Under the pieces are notes generated by a model. The model saw nothing but the letters and a program-made list of their open reading frames with translations. It was not told the origin of the DNA and ran no database searches. From Streptomyces jeddahensis (GTDB taxonomy: Bacteria > Actinomycetota > Actinomycetes > Streptomycetales > Streptomycetaceae), in the NCBI RefSeq assembly GCF_001642995.1, contig NZ_LOHS01000174.1, positions 1-64,000 of the forward strand: 64,000 nt of DNA, read 5' to 3'. A program made the translations under genes and the position numbers. This document shows, in pieces, positions 43,029-50,814 of the stretch. Within the stretch, counting starts at the first letter, position 1; the number at the start of each line of letters is the position of its first letter.

Positions 43029-44374
43029 GCGACCGCACCTCCCTGCGCGGCGGTCTTGCCGTCCATCGGGTTCTTCGAAGCGAGGAGCTTGGTGAGCTGG
43101 GCCTTCATCCGCTGCGCGACGGCGGCCGGCTTGGCGGAGCCCATCGTCGAGGAGACGACGGTCGGGCCGAGGTCCTGGGCGAGGACGCCGGTGGAGCCCG
43201 CGAACCACACCTTCGGCTCGGTGGCCTGGTGGTCCATGGCGCTCACGTACTCGTTCTGCGGGGTGAGGTTCTTGTACGCGTCCGTGGAGAGCGTCGGCGT
43301 GTACGCGGGAATGTGGCCGCCGGCCGCCCACTGCAGGGCGTGCTGGACGACGTACGCGGCCAGCTCGTGCGCGGCCTCGTTGGTGGCGCCGCCGCGGCCG
43401 GCCTGGTGGGGCAGGACGAAGGCGTGCGACTCGGCGTGGGTGGCCTGCTTGCCGAAGACGGGCGGCAGCGGGGTCGCGCCGTAATCGAGCTTGGCGCCGG
43501 AGAAGACCGGCACGGACCAGTTGCCCTCCCAGGTGAAGGGGGCGCCGTTGATGAACTGCTCGCCGGTGGGGGCACCAGGGATGACGTAGCCGTCGGTGAC
43601 GTGCTGGCGGAAGAACTCCAGGACCTGGGTGGCCTTGTCGACGTCGAAGAGGACCTCGGTGCGGGCGTCGTTGAACCACTCGCCGCCGAGCTGGGTGTAG
43701 AAGGCGACGAAGAACCACCACTGGAAGTTCTGGTCGTTGGTCCACAGGCCGATCGTCTGCAGCCCCTTCTTCTGGACCGCCTTGGCCTTCTTCAGGACGT
43801 CGAACCACTCGTCGGTGGAGGTGACCGGCACGATCCGGCCGTCGTCGCCGAGCAGGTCCGCCTTCTTCAGCACGTCCTTGCGGTAGAAGCAGAGCTGGAC
43901 GTGGATGTCGAGCGGCAGGGCGTAGAGCTTGCCGTCGATGACACCGCGGTTCCACAGCGCGGGGTTGAAGTCCTCCTTCCGTACGCCGTACTTGGCGAGC
44001 AGGTCGACGTCCCACGGGTCGAGGAGCCGGCCCGGCGAGAAGCCGGCGACCCGGCCCAGGTGCATGACGCCGAGCTCGGGGGCGCGATTGCCCGCGGCGG
44101 CCATGGCCAGCTTCGTGTAGAAGGGGTTGCCCCACTGGAGCGTGGAGTCCTTCACCGCGATGCCGGGGTGCTCCTTACGGAAGGCGTTCAGCATCGCGAT
44201 CATGTTGGCGCCGTCGCCGCCGCTGAAGAGATTCCAGTAGCGCACGCGGGTGTCCGCGCTGGAGGCCAGCGCGTCGGCCCCGGTCCCGAGCGCCGCGAAG
44301 GCGAGACTCCCGGCCACGCCCAAGCCGCCGAGGCCGGCGAGGAGTTGCCTACGGCTCAGGGAAGGTTGTCCCAT
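43025..44374 (-). CDS. Sugar-binding protein of the CUT1 importer, Tat-exported
   Basis: A 449-residue extracellular solute-binding protein (family 1). The N-terminus SRRQLLAGLGGLGVAG is a twin-arginine signal, and no lipobox Cys follows, unlike most actinobacterial binding proteins. The mature part has the MalE-like TRVRYWNLFSGGDGANM and TWEGNWSVPVF segments. It captures oligosaccharides, probably arabinan fragments given the neighbouring GH43 and GH51 genes. ATG 44374 is preferred to TTG 44380. A TTCGA dyad lies 16-50 nt upstream. Confidence 0.88.
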   Translation of the reverse strand: MGQPSLSRRQLLAGLGGLGVAGSLAFAALGTGADALASSADTRVRYWNLFSGGDGANMIAMLNAFRKEHPGIAVKDSTLQWGNPFYTKLAMAAAGNRAPELGVMHLGRVAGFSPGRLLDPWDVDLLAKYGVRKEDFNPALWNRGVIDGKLYALPLDIHVQLCFYRKDVLKKADLLGDDGRIVPVTSTDEWFDVLKKAKAVQKKGLQTIGLWTNDQNFQWWFFVAFYTQLGGEWFNDARTEVLFDVDKATQVLEFFRQHVTDGYVIPGAPTGEQFINGAPFTWEGNWSVPVFSGAKLDYGATPLPPVFGKQATHAESHAFVLPHQAGRGGATNEAAHELAAYVVQHALQWAAGGHIPAYTPTLSTDAYKNLTPQNEYVSAMDHQATEPKVWFAGSTGVLAQDLGPTVVSSTMGSAKPAAVAQRMKAQLTKLLASKNPMDGKTAAQGGAVA

Positions 44375-44389
44375 GCCCAACCCTTACTG

Positions 44390-44423
44390 TTCGATATTCC
44401 GAATACCGCCCGTAACTTCGAAC
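44390..44423. promoter_or_regulatory. TTCGA-type dyads upstream of the sugar importer
   Basis: TTCGATATTCCGAA (44390-44403) and ACTTCGAAC (44415-44423), both with TTCG/CGAA arms, lie directly upstream of the binding-protein gene, where an IclR-type repressor would block the promoter. Confidence 0.55.
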
Positions 44424-44512
44424 CCGGACCGTAGAGTCGAACAGATTTCGCGTCAATGGATTCTGCAAGAATTTCAGAAAGCGGTTACTTGAGTCGCCGT
44501 CAGGCAAACAGC

Positions 44513-44546
44513 AGGGCCCTCGCCGGCACAGCACGGCGAGGGCCCT
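44513..44546 (-). terminator. Terminator of the iclR-lactonase unit
   Basis: AGGGCCCTCGCCG (44513-44525) pairs perfectly with CGGCGAGGGCCCT (44534-44546) around an 8-nt loop, 25 nt beyond the lactonase stop. Confidence 0.8.
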
Positions 44547-44570
44547 CAAGGAACGGATCGCTGGTGATCG

Positions 44571-45419
44571 CTAGCCCGCGAAGGGCGGCTGCGCCAACCC
44601 CTTCCCCGCCCCCGGCACCACCAGCAGCGAGCCGGACAGCGGGTGCGGTGCCTCAAGTCCCGTACGGGCGGTGCTGATGTACAGGTCGGTCAGGTCGGCG
44701 CCGCCGAATGCGCACGCCGTGGGGCGGCGCACGGGCAGGTCGACGACGCGGTCCAGCTCGCCGTCGGGGGTGTAGCGGCGGACCGCCCCGCCGTCCCACA
44801 GCGCGACCCAGACGCACCCTTCCGCGTCGACGGTCAGCCCGTCGGGGAAACCGGCGCCGTCCTCGATGACGGCCAACGGGCGCCGGTTCACGACGCGTTC
44901 GGCGTCTTCGACGTCGAAGACGTCGATCCGCCGCGTCGGCGAGTCGATGTAGTACATCAGCCGCCCGTCGGGGCTCCAGCCGGTGCCGTTGCTGACGGCG
45001 ACGTCGTCGAGGACGGTCTGCGTGGAGCCGTCGCCGGTGATCCGCGTCAGCGTGCCCCCGCCCGGCGCCTCGTCGTAGCGCATGGTCCCGGCCCAGAGGG
45101 AGCCGTCGGGTGCGACGGCGGCGTCGTTGCCGCGGCGGCCGGGAACGGGGTCGTGGTGCAGCCACCGGAAGTCCCCGCCGCCCGGGCCGTACAGCCCGAC
45201 ACCGTCCCGGAGGTTGACGACGAGGCCGCCGCCCGCGCGGGGCTTCGCGGCACCCACGTGCTGCTCGGTGACCATGACGGTACGGCGGCCGTCGGCCGGG
45301 TCGTACGTGTGGACGCGCGACTGGAGGATGTCGACCCAGATCAGCCGCCCGGCGTCGGCGTCCCAGGTGGGACCCTCGCCCAGCTCGGCGTACTCGCGCA
45401 CCGCGAGTTCGACGCTCAT
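44571..45419 (-). CDS. SMP-30/gluconolactonase family lactonase
   Basis: A 282-residue six-bladed beta-propeller sugar lactonase. The metal-site residues appear in LGEGPTWDADAG (Glu), GRRGNDAAVAPDGSLWAGTM (Asn, Asp), VSNGTGWSPDG (Asn) and GFPDGLTVDAEG (Asp). It would hydrolyse an aldonolactone such as arabinono- or galactonolactone. ATG 45419 overlaps the IclR stop (TGATG), so it is coupled to the regulator. With the dehydrogenase and dehydratase at 28.5-30.7 kb it supplies the middle step of an oxidative sugar route. Confidence 0.88.
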   Translation of the reverse strand: MSVELAVREYAELGEGPTWDADAGRLIWVDILQSRVHTYDPADGRRTVMVTEQHVGAAKPRAGGGLVVNLRDGVGLYGPGGGDFRWLHHDPVPGRRGNDAAVAPDGSLWAGTMRYDEAPGGGTLTRITGDGSTQTVLDDVAVSNGTGWSPDGRLMYYIDSPTRRIDVFDVEDAERVVNRRPLAVIEDGAGFPDGLTVDAEGCVWVALWDGGAVRRYTPDGELDRVVDLPVRRPTACAFGGADLTDLYISTARTGLEAPHPLSGSLLVVPGAGKGLAQPPFAG

Positions 45420-46189
45420 CACACCCCCCGGTAGCCGAGACGCTCGGACAGGTCGGCCGCACCCTTGGCGGCGAGCTGCTCCAGCTCCCCCCGGCGCTCG
45501 TCGCTCCAGCGGATCATGGGTACGGAGATGGAGAGCGCCGCGACGACGCGCCCCGTCCGGTCGCGCACCGGTGCCGCGACGCAGCTCACGTCCGGGTTCG
45601 ACTCGCGGCTCTCGACGGCGACCCCGCGCTCGCGGATCACGGCCAGGGCCTCGCGCAGCGCGGCCGGATCGGTGATGCTGTTGGGGGTCATCGCGACCAG
45701 GTCCGCGTCGTCCGGGACGCGAGAGGCGAGCTCGGCGTCCGGGAGGGAGGCCAGCAGCATCTTGCCGACGGACGTGCAGTGCGCGGGCAGCCGGCGGCCT
45801 GCGGCGGACACCATGCGCACGGCGTGCGTGGAGTCCACCTTGGCGATGTAGATGACGTCCGTGCCCTCGAGGATCGCGACGTGCACCGTCTCGTCGCAGG
45901 TCTCGGCGACGGAACGGGCGACCTGCTGGCCCTCGGCCGCGAGGTCCAGCTGCTCGGCGTACCGGCTGCCGAGCTGGTACGGGCGCACACCCAGCCGGTA
46001 GCGGCCCGGCTGGCCCTGCACCGGGACGATGTAGGAACGGGCGGCGAGCGTGGTGACCAGCTCGTGCACCGTCGTGCGGGGCAGCTGTAGCTTACGGACG
46101 ATGTCCGGCGCGGACAGGGTGCCGTCACCGTCCAGGAAGAGCTCGAGTATGTCGAGCGCCCGGGTCACGGCGGGTACGAGGCGGCCCAC
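45419..46189 (-). CDS. IclR-family regulator of the arabinan/sugar cluster
   Basis: A 256-residue IclR protein. The N-terminal winged helix is VTRALDILELFLDGDG followed by PDIVRKLQLPRTTVHELVTT. The C-terminal effector domain (about 80-250) has the usual VDSTHAVRMVSAAGRRLPAH and SISVPMIRWSDERRGEL blocks. GTG 46189 has AGGGAGG upstream. It is cotranscribed with the lactonase and sits beside the importer. The TTCGAAATTTC dyad just upstream suggests autoregulation, and related sites elsewhere suggest a wider regulon. The effector is probably a sugar or lactone. Confidence 0.88.
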   Translation of the reverse strand: MGRLVPAVTRALDILELFLDGDGTLSAPDIVRKLQLPRTTVHELVTTLAARSYIVPVQGQPGRYRLGVRPYQLGSRYAEQLDLAAEGQQVARSVAETCDETVHVAILEGTDVIYIAKVDSTHAVRMVSAAGRRLPAHCTSVGKMLLASLPDAELASRVPDDADLVAMTPNSITDPAALREALAVIRERGVAVESRESNPDVSCVAAPVRDRTGRVVAALSISVPMIRWSDERRGELEQLAAKGAADLSERLGYRGV

Positions 46190-46205
46190 GACCCCTCCCT
46201 CAATG

Positions 46206-46239
46206 TTCGAAATTTCAACGGTCGACCGGAATAACGAAC
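46206..46239. promoter_or_regulatory. TTCGA-type site upstream of iclR
   Basis: TTCGAAATTTCAAC (46206-46219) and GAATAACGAAC (about 46229-46239) lie 17-50 nt before the iclR start. The first element matches the core CGAAATTTC of the dehydratase-operon site. Confidence 0.55.
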
Positions 46240-46340
46240 ACAGGTTATGCGGAGCGCTCTCGGCGGGGCAATGGGTGGGCGGCAGGGTGTCGCTCCCCGC
46301 GCCGGGCCCGGGAACGCGCCCGTACGCGACGATGGTCGGC

Positions 46341-46910
46341 ATGCCGCCGTTCACACCCCGGGACTTCCAGCTCGTACTGCTGCGCCGCATGGCGGACCAC
46401 AATCCGGATCTCGTGGAGGACGCCCGGCGTGAGATGGGCGTCTCGCTCGCGGACATGCGCGAGGCGAACCGCCGCTGGCAGGCGATGGCCCGCTCCCCAC
46501 GCGCGCGTGGCGCGGCGTCCCGCTACCGCTCGGTCCTCGGCACGCCCGAGTCGACCGCCGTCCGCCGGATCGGCGACCTCGCATGCGAAGCCCTGCTGTG
46601 GCCGGTCCCGCTCTGGCCCGACCTCCGCTTCGAGGTGCTGCTCGCCCCGAACGGCGCCGTCTGGAACGAGTGGCTGGTCCGGGCACCCGGCGCTCCGGGC
46701 CCCTCCCTGCGTACGATCGCGGACCTCCGCCCGTGGTCGTGCACGGTCGACGAGGCGGCCCGGGGCTTCGCACCCGCCCGCCCGATGGAGGGGACGGCCC
46801 CCACACGCTGGCGCCTCGCGTTCACGGCGCCGGACGAGGACGGGGTGCGGCGACGGGTCGTCGCGGAGTTCACCTGGGGGCTGTTGCAGCGGCTGACGTC
46901 GGTGGAGTGA
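46341..46910 (+). CDS. Hypothetical protein, actinomycete type
   Basis: A 189-residue soluble protein starting MPPFTPRDFQLVLLRRMADH. It is Arg- and Trp-rich, with a helical N-terminal half and a beta-rich C-terminal half (DLRFEVLLAPNGAVWNEWLV). I know no assigned function. ATG 46341 is favoured over ATG 46332 because GACGAT (46328-46333) lies 7 nt upstream, the leaderless spacing. It is divergent from iclR and convergent with the GntR gene. Confidence 0.6.
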   Translation: MPPFTPRDFQLVLLRRMADHNPDLVEDARREMGVSLADMREANRRWQAMARSPRARGAASRYRSVLGTPESTAVRRIGDLACEALLWPVPLWPDLRFEVLLAPNGAVWNEWLVRAPGAPGPSLRTIADLRPWSCTVDEAARGFAPARPMEGTAPTRWRLAFTAPDEDGVRRRVVAEFTWGLLQRLTSVE

Positions 46911-46985
46911 GAGGTGCGCGGCGACCAGGTTCGCCCTGGGCGGGCCAGCGTTCGCCGGCACCAGGTGTGCACGGGTACGCCACCG

Positions 46986-47705
46986 TCAGTCGAGAGGCGC
47001 GCGTTCGTCGTCCGGGTTCCAGTCCAGCAACCGCACCTTCGCGACCGTCCGTACGTGGCGGCGCATCGCCGCGGCCGCCTGCTTGGGCTGCTGGGCCTCG
47101 ATCGCGCGGAGGATCGCCTGGTGCTGGGTCAGGGACCGGTTGGGCCGGCCCGGCTGGCGGAGGGACTCGTTGCGGCTCTCGGTGATCTGGTCGGCGATGG
47201 AGCGCATGAACTCCGCGAGCAGGCTGCTGTGCGCCGCGGCCGTCACCGCCGCATGGAACAGGCGGTCGCCCTCCACGCCGTACGCGTCCTGGGCGATCTC
47301 GTCGGCCATATGAGAGAGCGCCGAGCGCAGGGCGGCGAGGTCCTCGTCCGTACGGCGCTCCGCGGCCAGTTCGGCGAGCTTGGTCTCGAGCGCCTCACGT
47401 GCCTCGAGTACGTCGGGCAGGCGCCGGCGCCGCTCGACCAGGCGCTCCACGGGCTCCGCGTCGAGGCTGTCCCGCACCAGGTAGGTGCCGCCGCCGTGGC
47501 GGACCTCCACCAGGCCCTGGACCTCGAGCACGACGATCGCCTGCTTCACGGAGGCACGGCTGACACCCAGGCGCTGCGCCAGATCGCGTTCGGGCGGCAG
47601 GCGGTCGCCGGCCTTGAGTCCGCCTTCCGCCACGTAACGCCGCAGCCGCTCGAGAACCTGCTCGTACAGGCGCGGTTTCGCCATCGGGCGCAGTGCGTCG
47701 GTCAT
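46986..47705 (-). CDS. GntR/FadR-family regulator of the malonate genes
   Basis: A 239-residue FadR-subfamily regulator. The wHTH is QVLERLRRYVAEGGLKAGDR then LAQRLGVSRASVKQAIVVLE, and the C-terminal FCD domain is all-helical with likely metal ligands around FHAAVTAAAHSS and QHQAIL. ATG 47705 has GAGGGGGAA upstream. It is divergent from the dicarboxylate permease and matB operon, and the 224-bp gap holds three AGTGGCT-type dyads, so it most likely represses the operon and itself until malonate or a derivative is present. Confidence 0.85.
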   Translation of the reverse strand: MTDALRPMAKPRLYEQVLERLRRYVAEGGLKAGDRLPPERDLAQRLGVSRASVKQAIVVLEVQGLVEVRHGGGTYLVRDSLDAEPVERLVERRRRLPDVLEAREALETKLAELAAERRTDEDLAALRSALSHMADEIAQDAYGVEGDRLFHAAVTAAAHSSLLAEFMRSIADQITESRNESLRQPGRPNRSLTQHQAILRAIEAQQPKQAAAAMRRHVRTVAKVRLLDWNPDDERAPLD

Positions 47706-47764
47706 GTGGTTCCCCCTCGCGTGATCTCGCCCGTCGCGAGCGTAACACCGGGTCATGGCCGGTG

Positions 47765-47888
47765 GTTAGGTGGCTCAGTGGCCAAGTGGCTGAGCCAATC
47801 TTGCGTCCGACCCCTTGACGCTCGCTCCGGCCGACGCCCAATGTGGTGCAACCGCTCCGCCGAAATGGCCTAGTGGCTCAGCCACTAG
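47765..47888. promoter_or_regulatory. Three AGTGGCT-type operator dyads
   Basis: The best site is the perfect CTAGTGGCT-C-AGCCACTAG (47870-47888), 41 nt before the permease start. AAGTGGCT-G-AGCCAAT (about 47784-47799) and the weaker TAGGTGGCT-C-AGTGGCC (about 47768-47783) lie near the GntR promoter. They share the same 1-nt centre, as expected for one GntR-family dimer. Confidence 0.75.
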
Positions 47889-47929
47889 ACCATGAGGCCA
47901 TCACAAGGGACCCAGGGACGGGAGCCCGC

Positions 47930-49216
47930 ATGTCCGCCGAACTGATATCGATCCTCGTGCTCGTCGTGGTGTTCGTCATCGCCACCACCCGCTCCATCAA
48001 CATGGGCGCGCTCGCCTTCGCCGCCGCGTTCGGGGTCGGCGAGCTGGTCGCCGGCCTCGACGCCGACGGCATCTTCGCCGGCTTCCCCGGGGACCTCTTC
48101 GTCGTCCTCGTCGGCGTCACGTATCTCTTCGCGATCGGCCGCGCCAACGGCACCACCGACTGGCTGGTGCACGTCGCGATCCGGCTGGTGCGGGGCCGCG
48201 TGGCGCTGATCCCCTGGGTGATGTTCGCGCTGACCGGTGCGCTGACGGCGATCGGCGCGGTCAGTCCGGCCGCCGTCGCCATCGTCGCGCCGATCGCGCT
48301 GAGCTTCGCCGCCCGCTACTCGATCAGCCCGCTGCTGATGGGTGCGATGGTGGTGCACGGCGCGCAGGCCGGCGGTTTCTCGCCGATCAGCATCTACGGT
48401 TCGATCGTCAACGGCATCGTCGAGCGCGAGAAGCTTCCGGGCAGCGAGATCACGCTCTTTCTGGCCTCCCTCGTGGTCAACCTCGTCATCGCGGGCATCG
48501 TGTTCGTCCTGTTCGGCGGCCTCAGGCTCTGGGCGAAGGGTGCTGTGACGGCCACCGGAACCGGCACGGCCACCGACGCCGGTGAGGACCGGGACCAGGA
48601 CAAGGGGGCCGATACGCGGCTGACGCCCGCCCGCGGTGCGACGCTGGCCGCTCTCGTCGCGCTCGTCGTCGCCGTCCTCGCCTTCGACCTCGACGCCGGG
48701 CTGACGGCGATCACCCTCGCCGTGCTGCTCAGCGCCTGCTGGCCGCAGGACAGCCGGACGGCAGTCGGCCAGATCGCCTGGCCGACGGTCCTGCTGATCT
48801 GCGGTGTCCTCACCTACGTGGGCGTCCTGAACGAGATGGGCACCATCACCTGGGCAGGCGAGGGCGTCAGCGGCATCGGCGTCCCGCTGCTGGCGGCGGT
48901 CCTGCTCTGCTACATCGGCGCGGTCGTCTCGGCGTTCGCCTCGTCCGTCGGGATCATGGGCGCGCTGATCCCGCTCGCGGTGCCGTTCCTCGCGCAGGGC
49001 GAGATCGGCGCGGTCGGCATGGTGGCGGCCCTGGCGGTGTCGGCGACGGTCGTGGACGTGAGCCCGTTCTCGACGAACGGCGCGCTGGTCCTGGCCGCGG
49101 CGCCGGACGTCGACCGCGAGCGTTTCTTCCGGCAGCTGATGATCTACGGGGGAATCGTGGTGGCCGTGGTACCCGCAGTGGTGTGGCTGGTGATGGTCGT
49201 ACCAGGGCTCGGGTGA
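47930..49216 (+). CDS. SLC13/MatC-like dicarboxylate permease
   Basis: A 428-residue membrane protein with about eleven to twelve helices in two repeats. The repeat-like segments GAVSPAAVAIVAPIA and VVDVSPFSTNGALVLAA resemble ion-transporter/MatC carriers. A hydrophilic Thr/Asp-rich loop (about 205-230) links the halves. Position directly before matB and behind a GntR regulator indicates malonate (or similar dicarboxylate) uptake. ATG 47930 has GGGAG 5 nt upstream. It is 116 nt from matB. Confidence 0.82.
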   Translation: MSAELISILVLVVVFVIATTRSINMGALAFAAAFGVGELVAGLDADGIFAGFPGDLFVVLVGVTYLFAIGRANGTTDWLVHVAIRLVRGRVALIPWVMFALTGALTAIGAVSPAAVAIVAPIALSFAARYSISPLLMGAMVVHGAQAGGFSPISIYGSIVNGIVEREKLPGSEITLFLASLVVNLVIAGIVFVLFGGLRLWAKGAVTATGTGTATDAGEDRDQDKGADTRLTPARGATLAALVALVVAVLAFDLDAGLTAITLAVLLSACWPQDSRTAVGQIAWPTVLLICGVLTYVGVLNEMGTITWAGEGVSGIGVPLLAAVLLCYIGAVVSAFASSVGIMGALIPLAVPFLAQGEIGAVGMVAALAVSATVVDVSPFSTNGALVLAAAPDVDRERFFRQLMIYGGIVVAVVPAVVWLVMVVPGLG

Positions 49217-49332
49217 CGTCCGGCACGGTGGCGACCTGCCACCAGACTGCACATTGCGGGTACGGCGCACATATACGCCAGAAACACTGACGACTGCAGC
49301 GAAGCGACAGCGACCAACAAGGAGTACGACGC

Positions 49333-50814
49333 GTGTCCTCTCTCTTTCCGGCCATGACCGCAGGTCCCGGCGGCGGTGCGGACCGGCCCGCCCTGCGTTT
49401 CGGCGACCGCGCCCTGACGTACGGCGAGCTCGCCGCCGTGACCGGCTCGCTCGCCGAGCGCATCCGCGGTGCCGGCCGGGTCGCCCTCTGGGCCACGCCC
49501 ACCCTCGAGACGGCGGTCGGTGCGGTGGCCGCGCTGGAGGCGGGCGTCGCCGCCGTGCCGCTCAACCCCAAGTCGGGTGAGAAGGAGCTCGCGCACATCG
49601 TGGCGGACAGTGCTCCGTCGCTGGTGCTCGCGGCGCCCGGCGAAGAGCTCCCTCCGGCGCTCGGCGCGCTGACCCGTATCGATGTGGAGGCCGACGCCCG
49701 GGCGGCGGGAGCGGCGACGCCGCGCTCCGCGGACGACACCGACGACGCAGCCCCGGCCTTCGTCGTCTACACCTCCGGGACCACCGGTCCGCCCAAGGGC
49801 GCCGTCCTCCCCCGCCGCGCCGTCGCCGCGACGCTGGACGCGCTGGAGGACGCCTGGCAGTGGACGGGCGACGACGTGCTGGTGCACGGGCTGCCGCTGT
49901 TCCATGTGCACGGGCTGATCCTCGGGATCCTCGGTCCGCTCCGGCGGGGCGGCTCGGTGCGGCATCTCGGCCGGTTCAGCACCGAGGGTGTGGCACGGGA
50001 GCTGAACTCCGGCGCCACGATGCTGTTCGGCGTACCGACCATGTACCACCGCATCGCCGAGGCGCTGCCTGAGGAGCCCGAGCTGGCCAAGGGCCTCGCC
50101 AAGGCCCGGCTGCTCGTATCGGGCTCAGCCGCGCTCCCCGTGCACGACCACGAGCGGATCGCGGCCGCGACCGGCAGCCGGGTCATCGAGCGGTACGGCA
50201 TGACGGAGACGCTGATGAACACGAGTGTGCGGGCGGACGGCGAGCCGCGCGCGGGCACGGTCGGCGTGCCCCTGCCGGGCGTCGAGCTGCGGCTCGTCGA
50301 CGAGGCCGGGGCGGCCGTCGAGGCATACGACGGGGAGACGGTCGGCGAGATCCAGGTGCGCGGGCCGAACCTGTTCACGGAGTATCTGAACCGGCCGGAC
50401 GCGACCGCGGCCGCCTTCGCGGAGGGCGGCTGGTTCCGCACCGGGGACATGGCCGTGCGCGAACCCGACGGATACGTACGCATCGTCGGCCGCAAGGCCA
50501 CCGACCTCATCAAGAGCGGCGGCTACAAGATCGGCGCGGGCGAGATCGAGAACGCGCTGCTCGAGCACCCCGGGGTACGGGAGGCCGCGGTGACGGGCGA
50601 ACCGGACGACGACCTGGGCGAGCGGATCGTGGCGTGGATCGTCCCCGCCACACCCGAAGCCCCGCCGTCGGCCGACGAGTTGGCCGACCATGTCGCCCGC
50701 CGCCTCGCCCCGCACAAGCGGCCGCGGGCCGTGCGCTACCTGGGCGCACTGCCACGCAACGACATGGGCAAGATCGTGAAGAGGGCACTCCATGAGCAGG
50801 CACTCCATGACTGA
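49333..50814 (+). CDS. matB: Malonyl-CoA synthetase MatB
   Basis: A 493-residue acyl-CoA synthetase of the ANL superfamily that makes malonyl-CoA (often also methylmalonyl-CoA) from the free diacid, ATP and CoA. Motifs are VVYTSGTTGPPKGAVL (P-loop), RYGMTETLMNTS, WFRTGDMA, GRKATDLIKSGGYKIGAGEI (hinge) and the catalytic Lys in NDMGKIVK. The shape and key segments agree with the characterised S. coelicolor MatB. GTG 49333 follows AAGGAG by 8 nt. It supplies extender units for fatty acid and polyketide synthesis. Confidence 0.92.
   Translation: MSSLFPAMTAGPGGGADRPALRFGDRALTYGELAAVTGSLAERIRGAGRVALWATPTLETAVGAVAALEAGVAAVPLNPKSGEKELAHIVADSAPSLVLAAPGEELPPALGALTRIDVEADARAAGAATPRSADDTDDAAPAFVVYTSGTTGPPKGAVLPRRAVAATLDALEDAWQWTGDDVLVHGLPLFHVHGLILGILGPLRRGGSVRHLGRFSTEGVARELNSGATMLFGVPTMYHRIAEALPEEPELAKGLAKARLLVSGSAALPVHDHERIAAATGSRVIERYGMTETLMNTSVRADGEPRAGTVGVPLPGVELRLVDEAGAAVEAYDGETVGEIQVRGPNLFTEYLNRPDATAAAFAEGGWFRTGDMAVREPDGYVRIVGRKATDLIKSGGYKIGAGEIENALLEHPGVREAAVTGEPDDDLGERIVAWIVPATPEAPPSADELADHVARRLAPHKRPRAVRYLGALPRNDMGKIVKRALHEQALHD

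Noticed and set aside
50784..50810. 15-bp direct repeat GGCACTCCATGA at the matB/carboxyltransferase junction as a recombination site
   Set aside because: Too short and located at a coding overlap; it only doubles the possible start codons.
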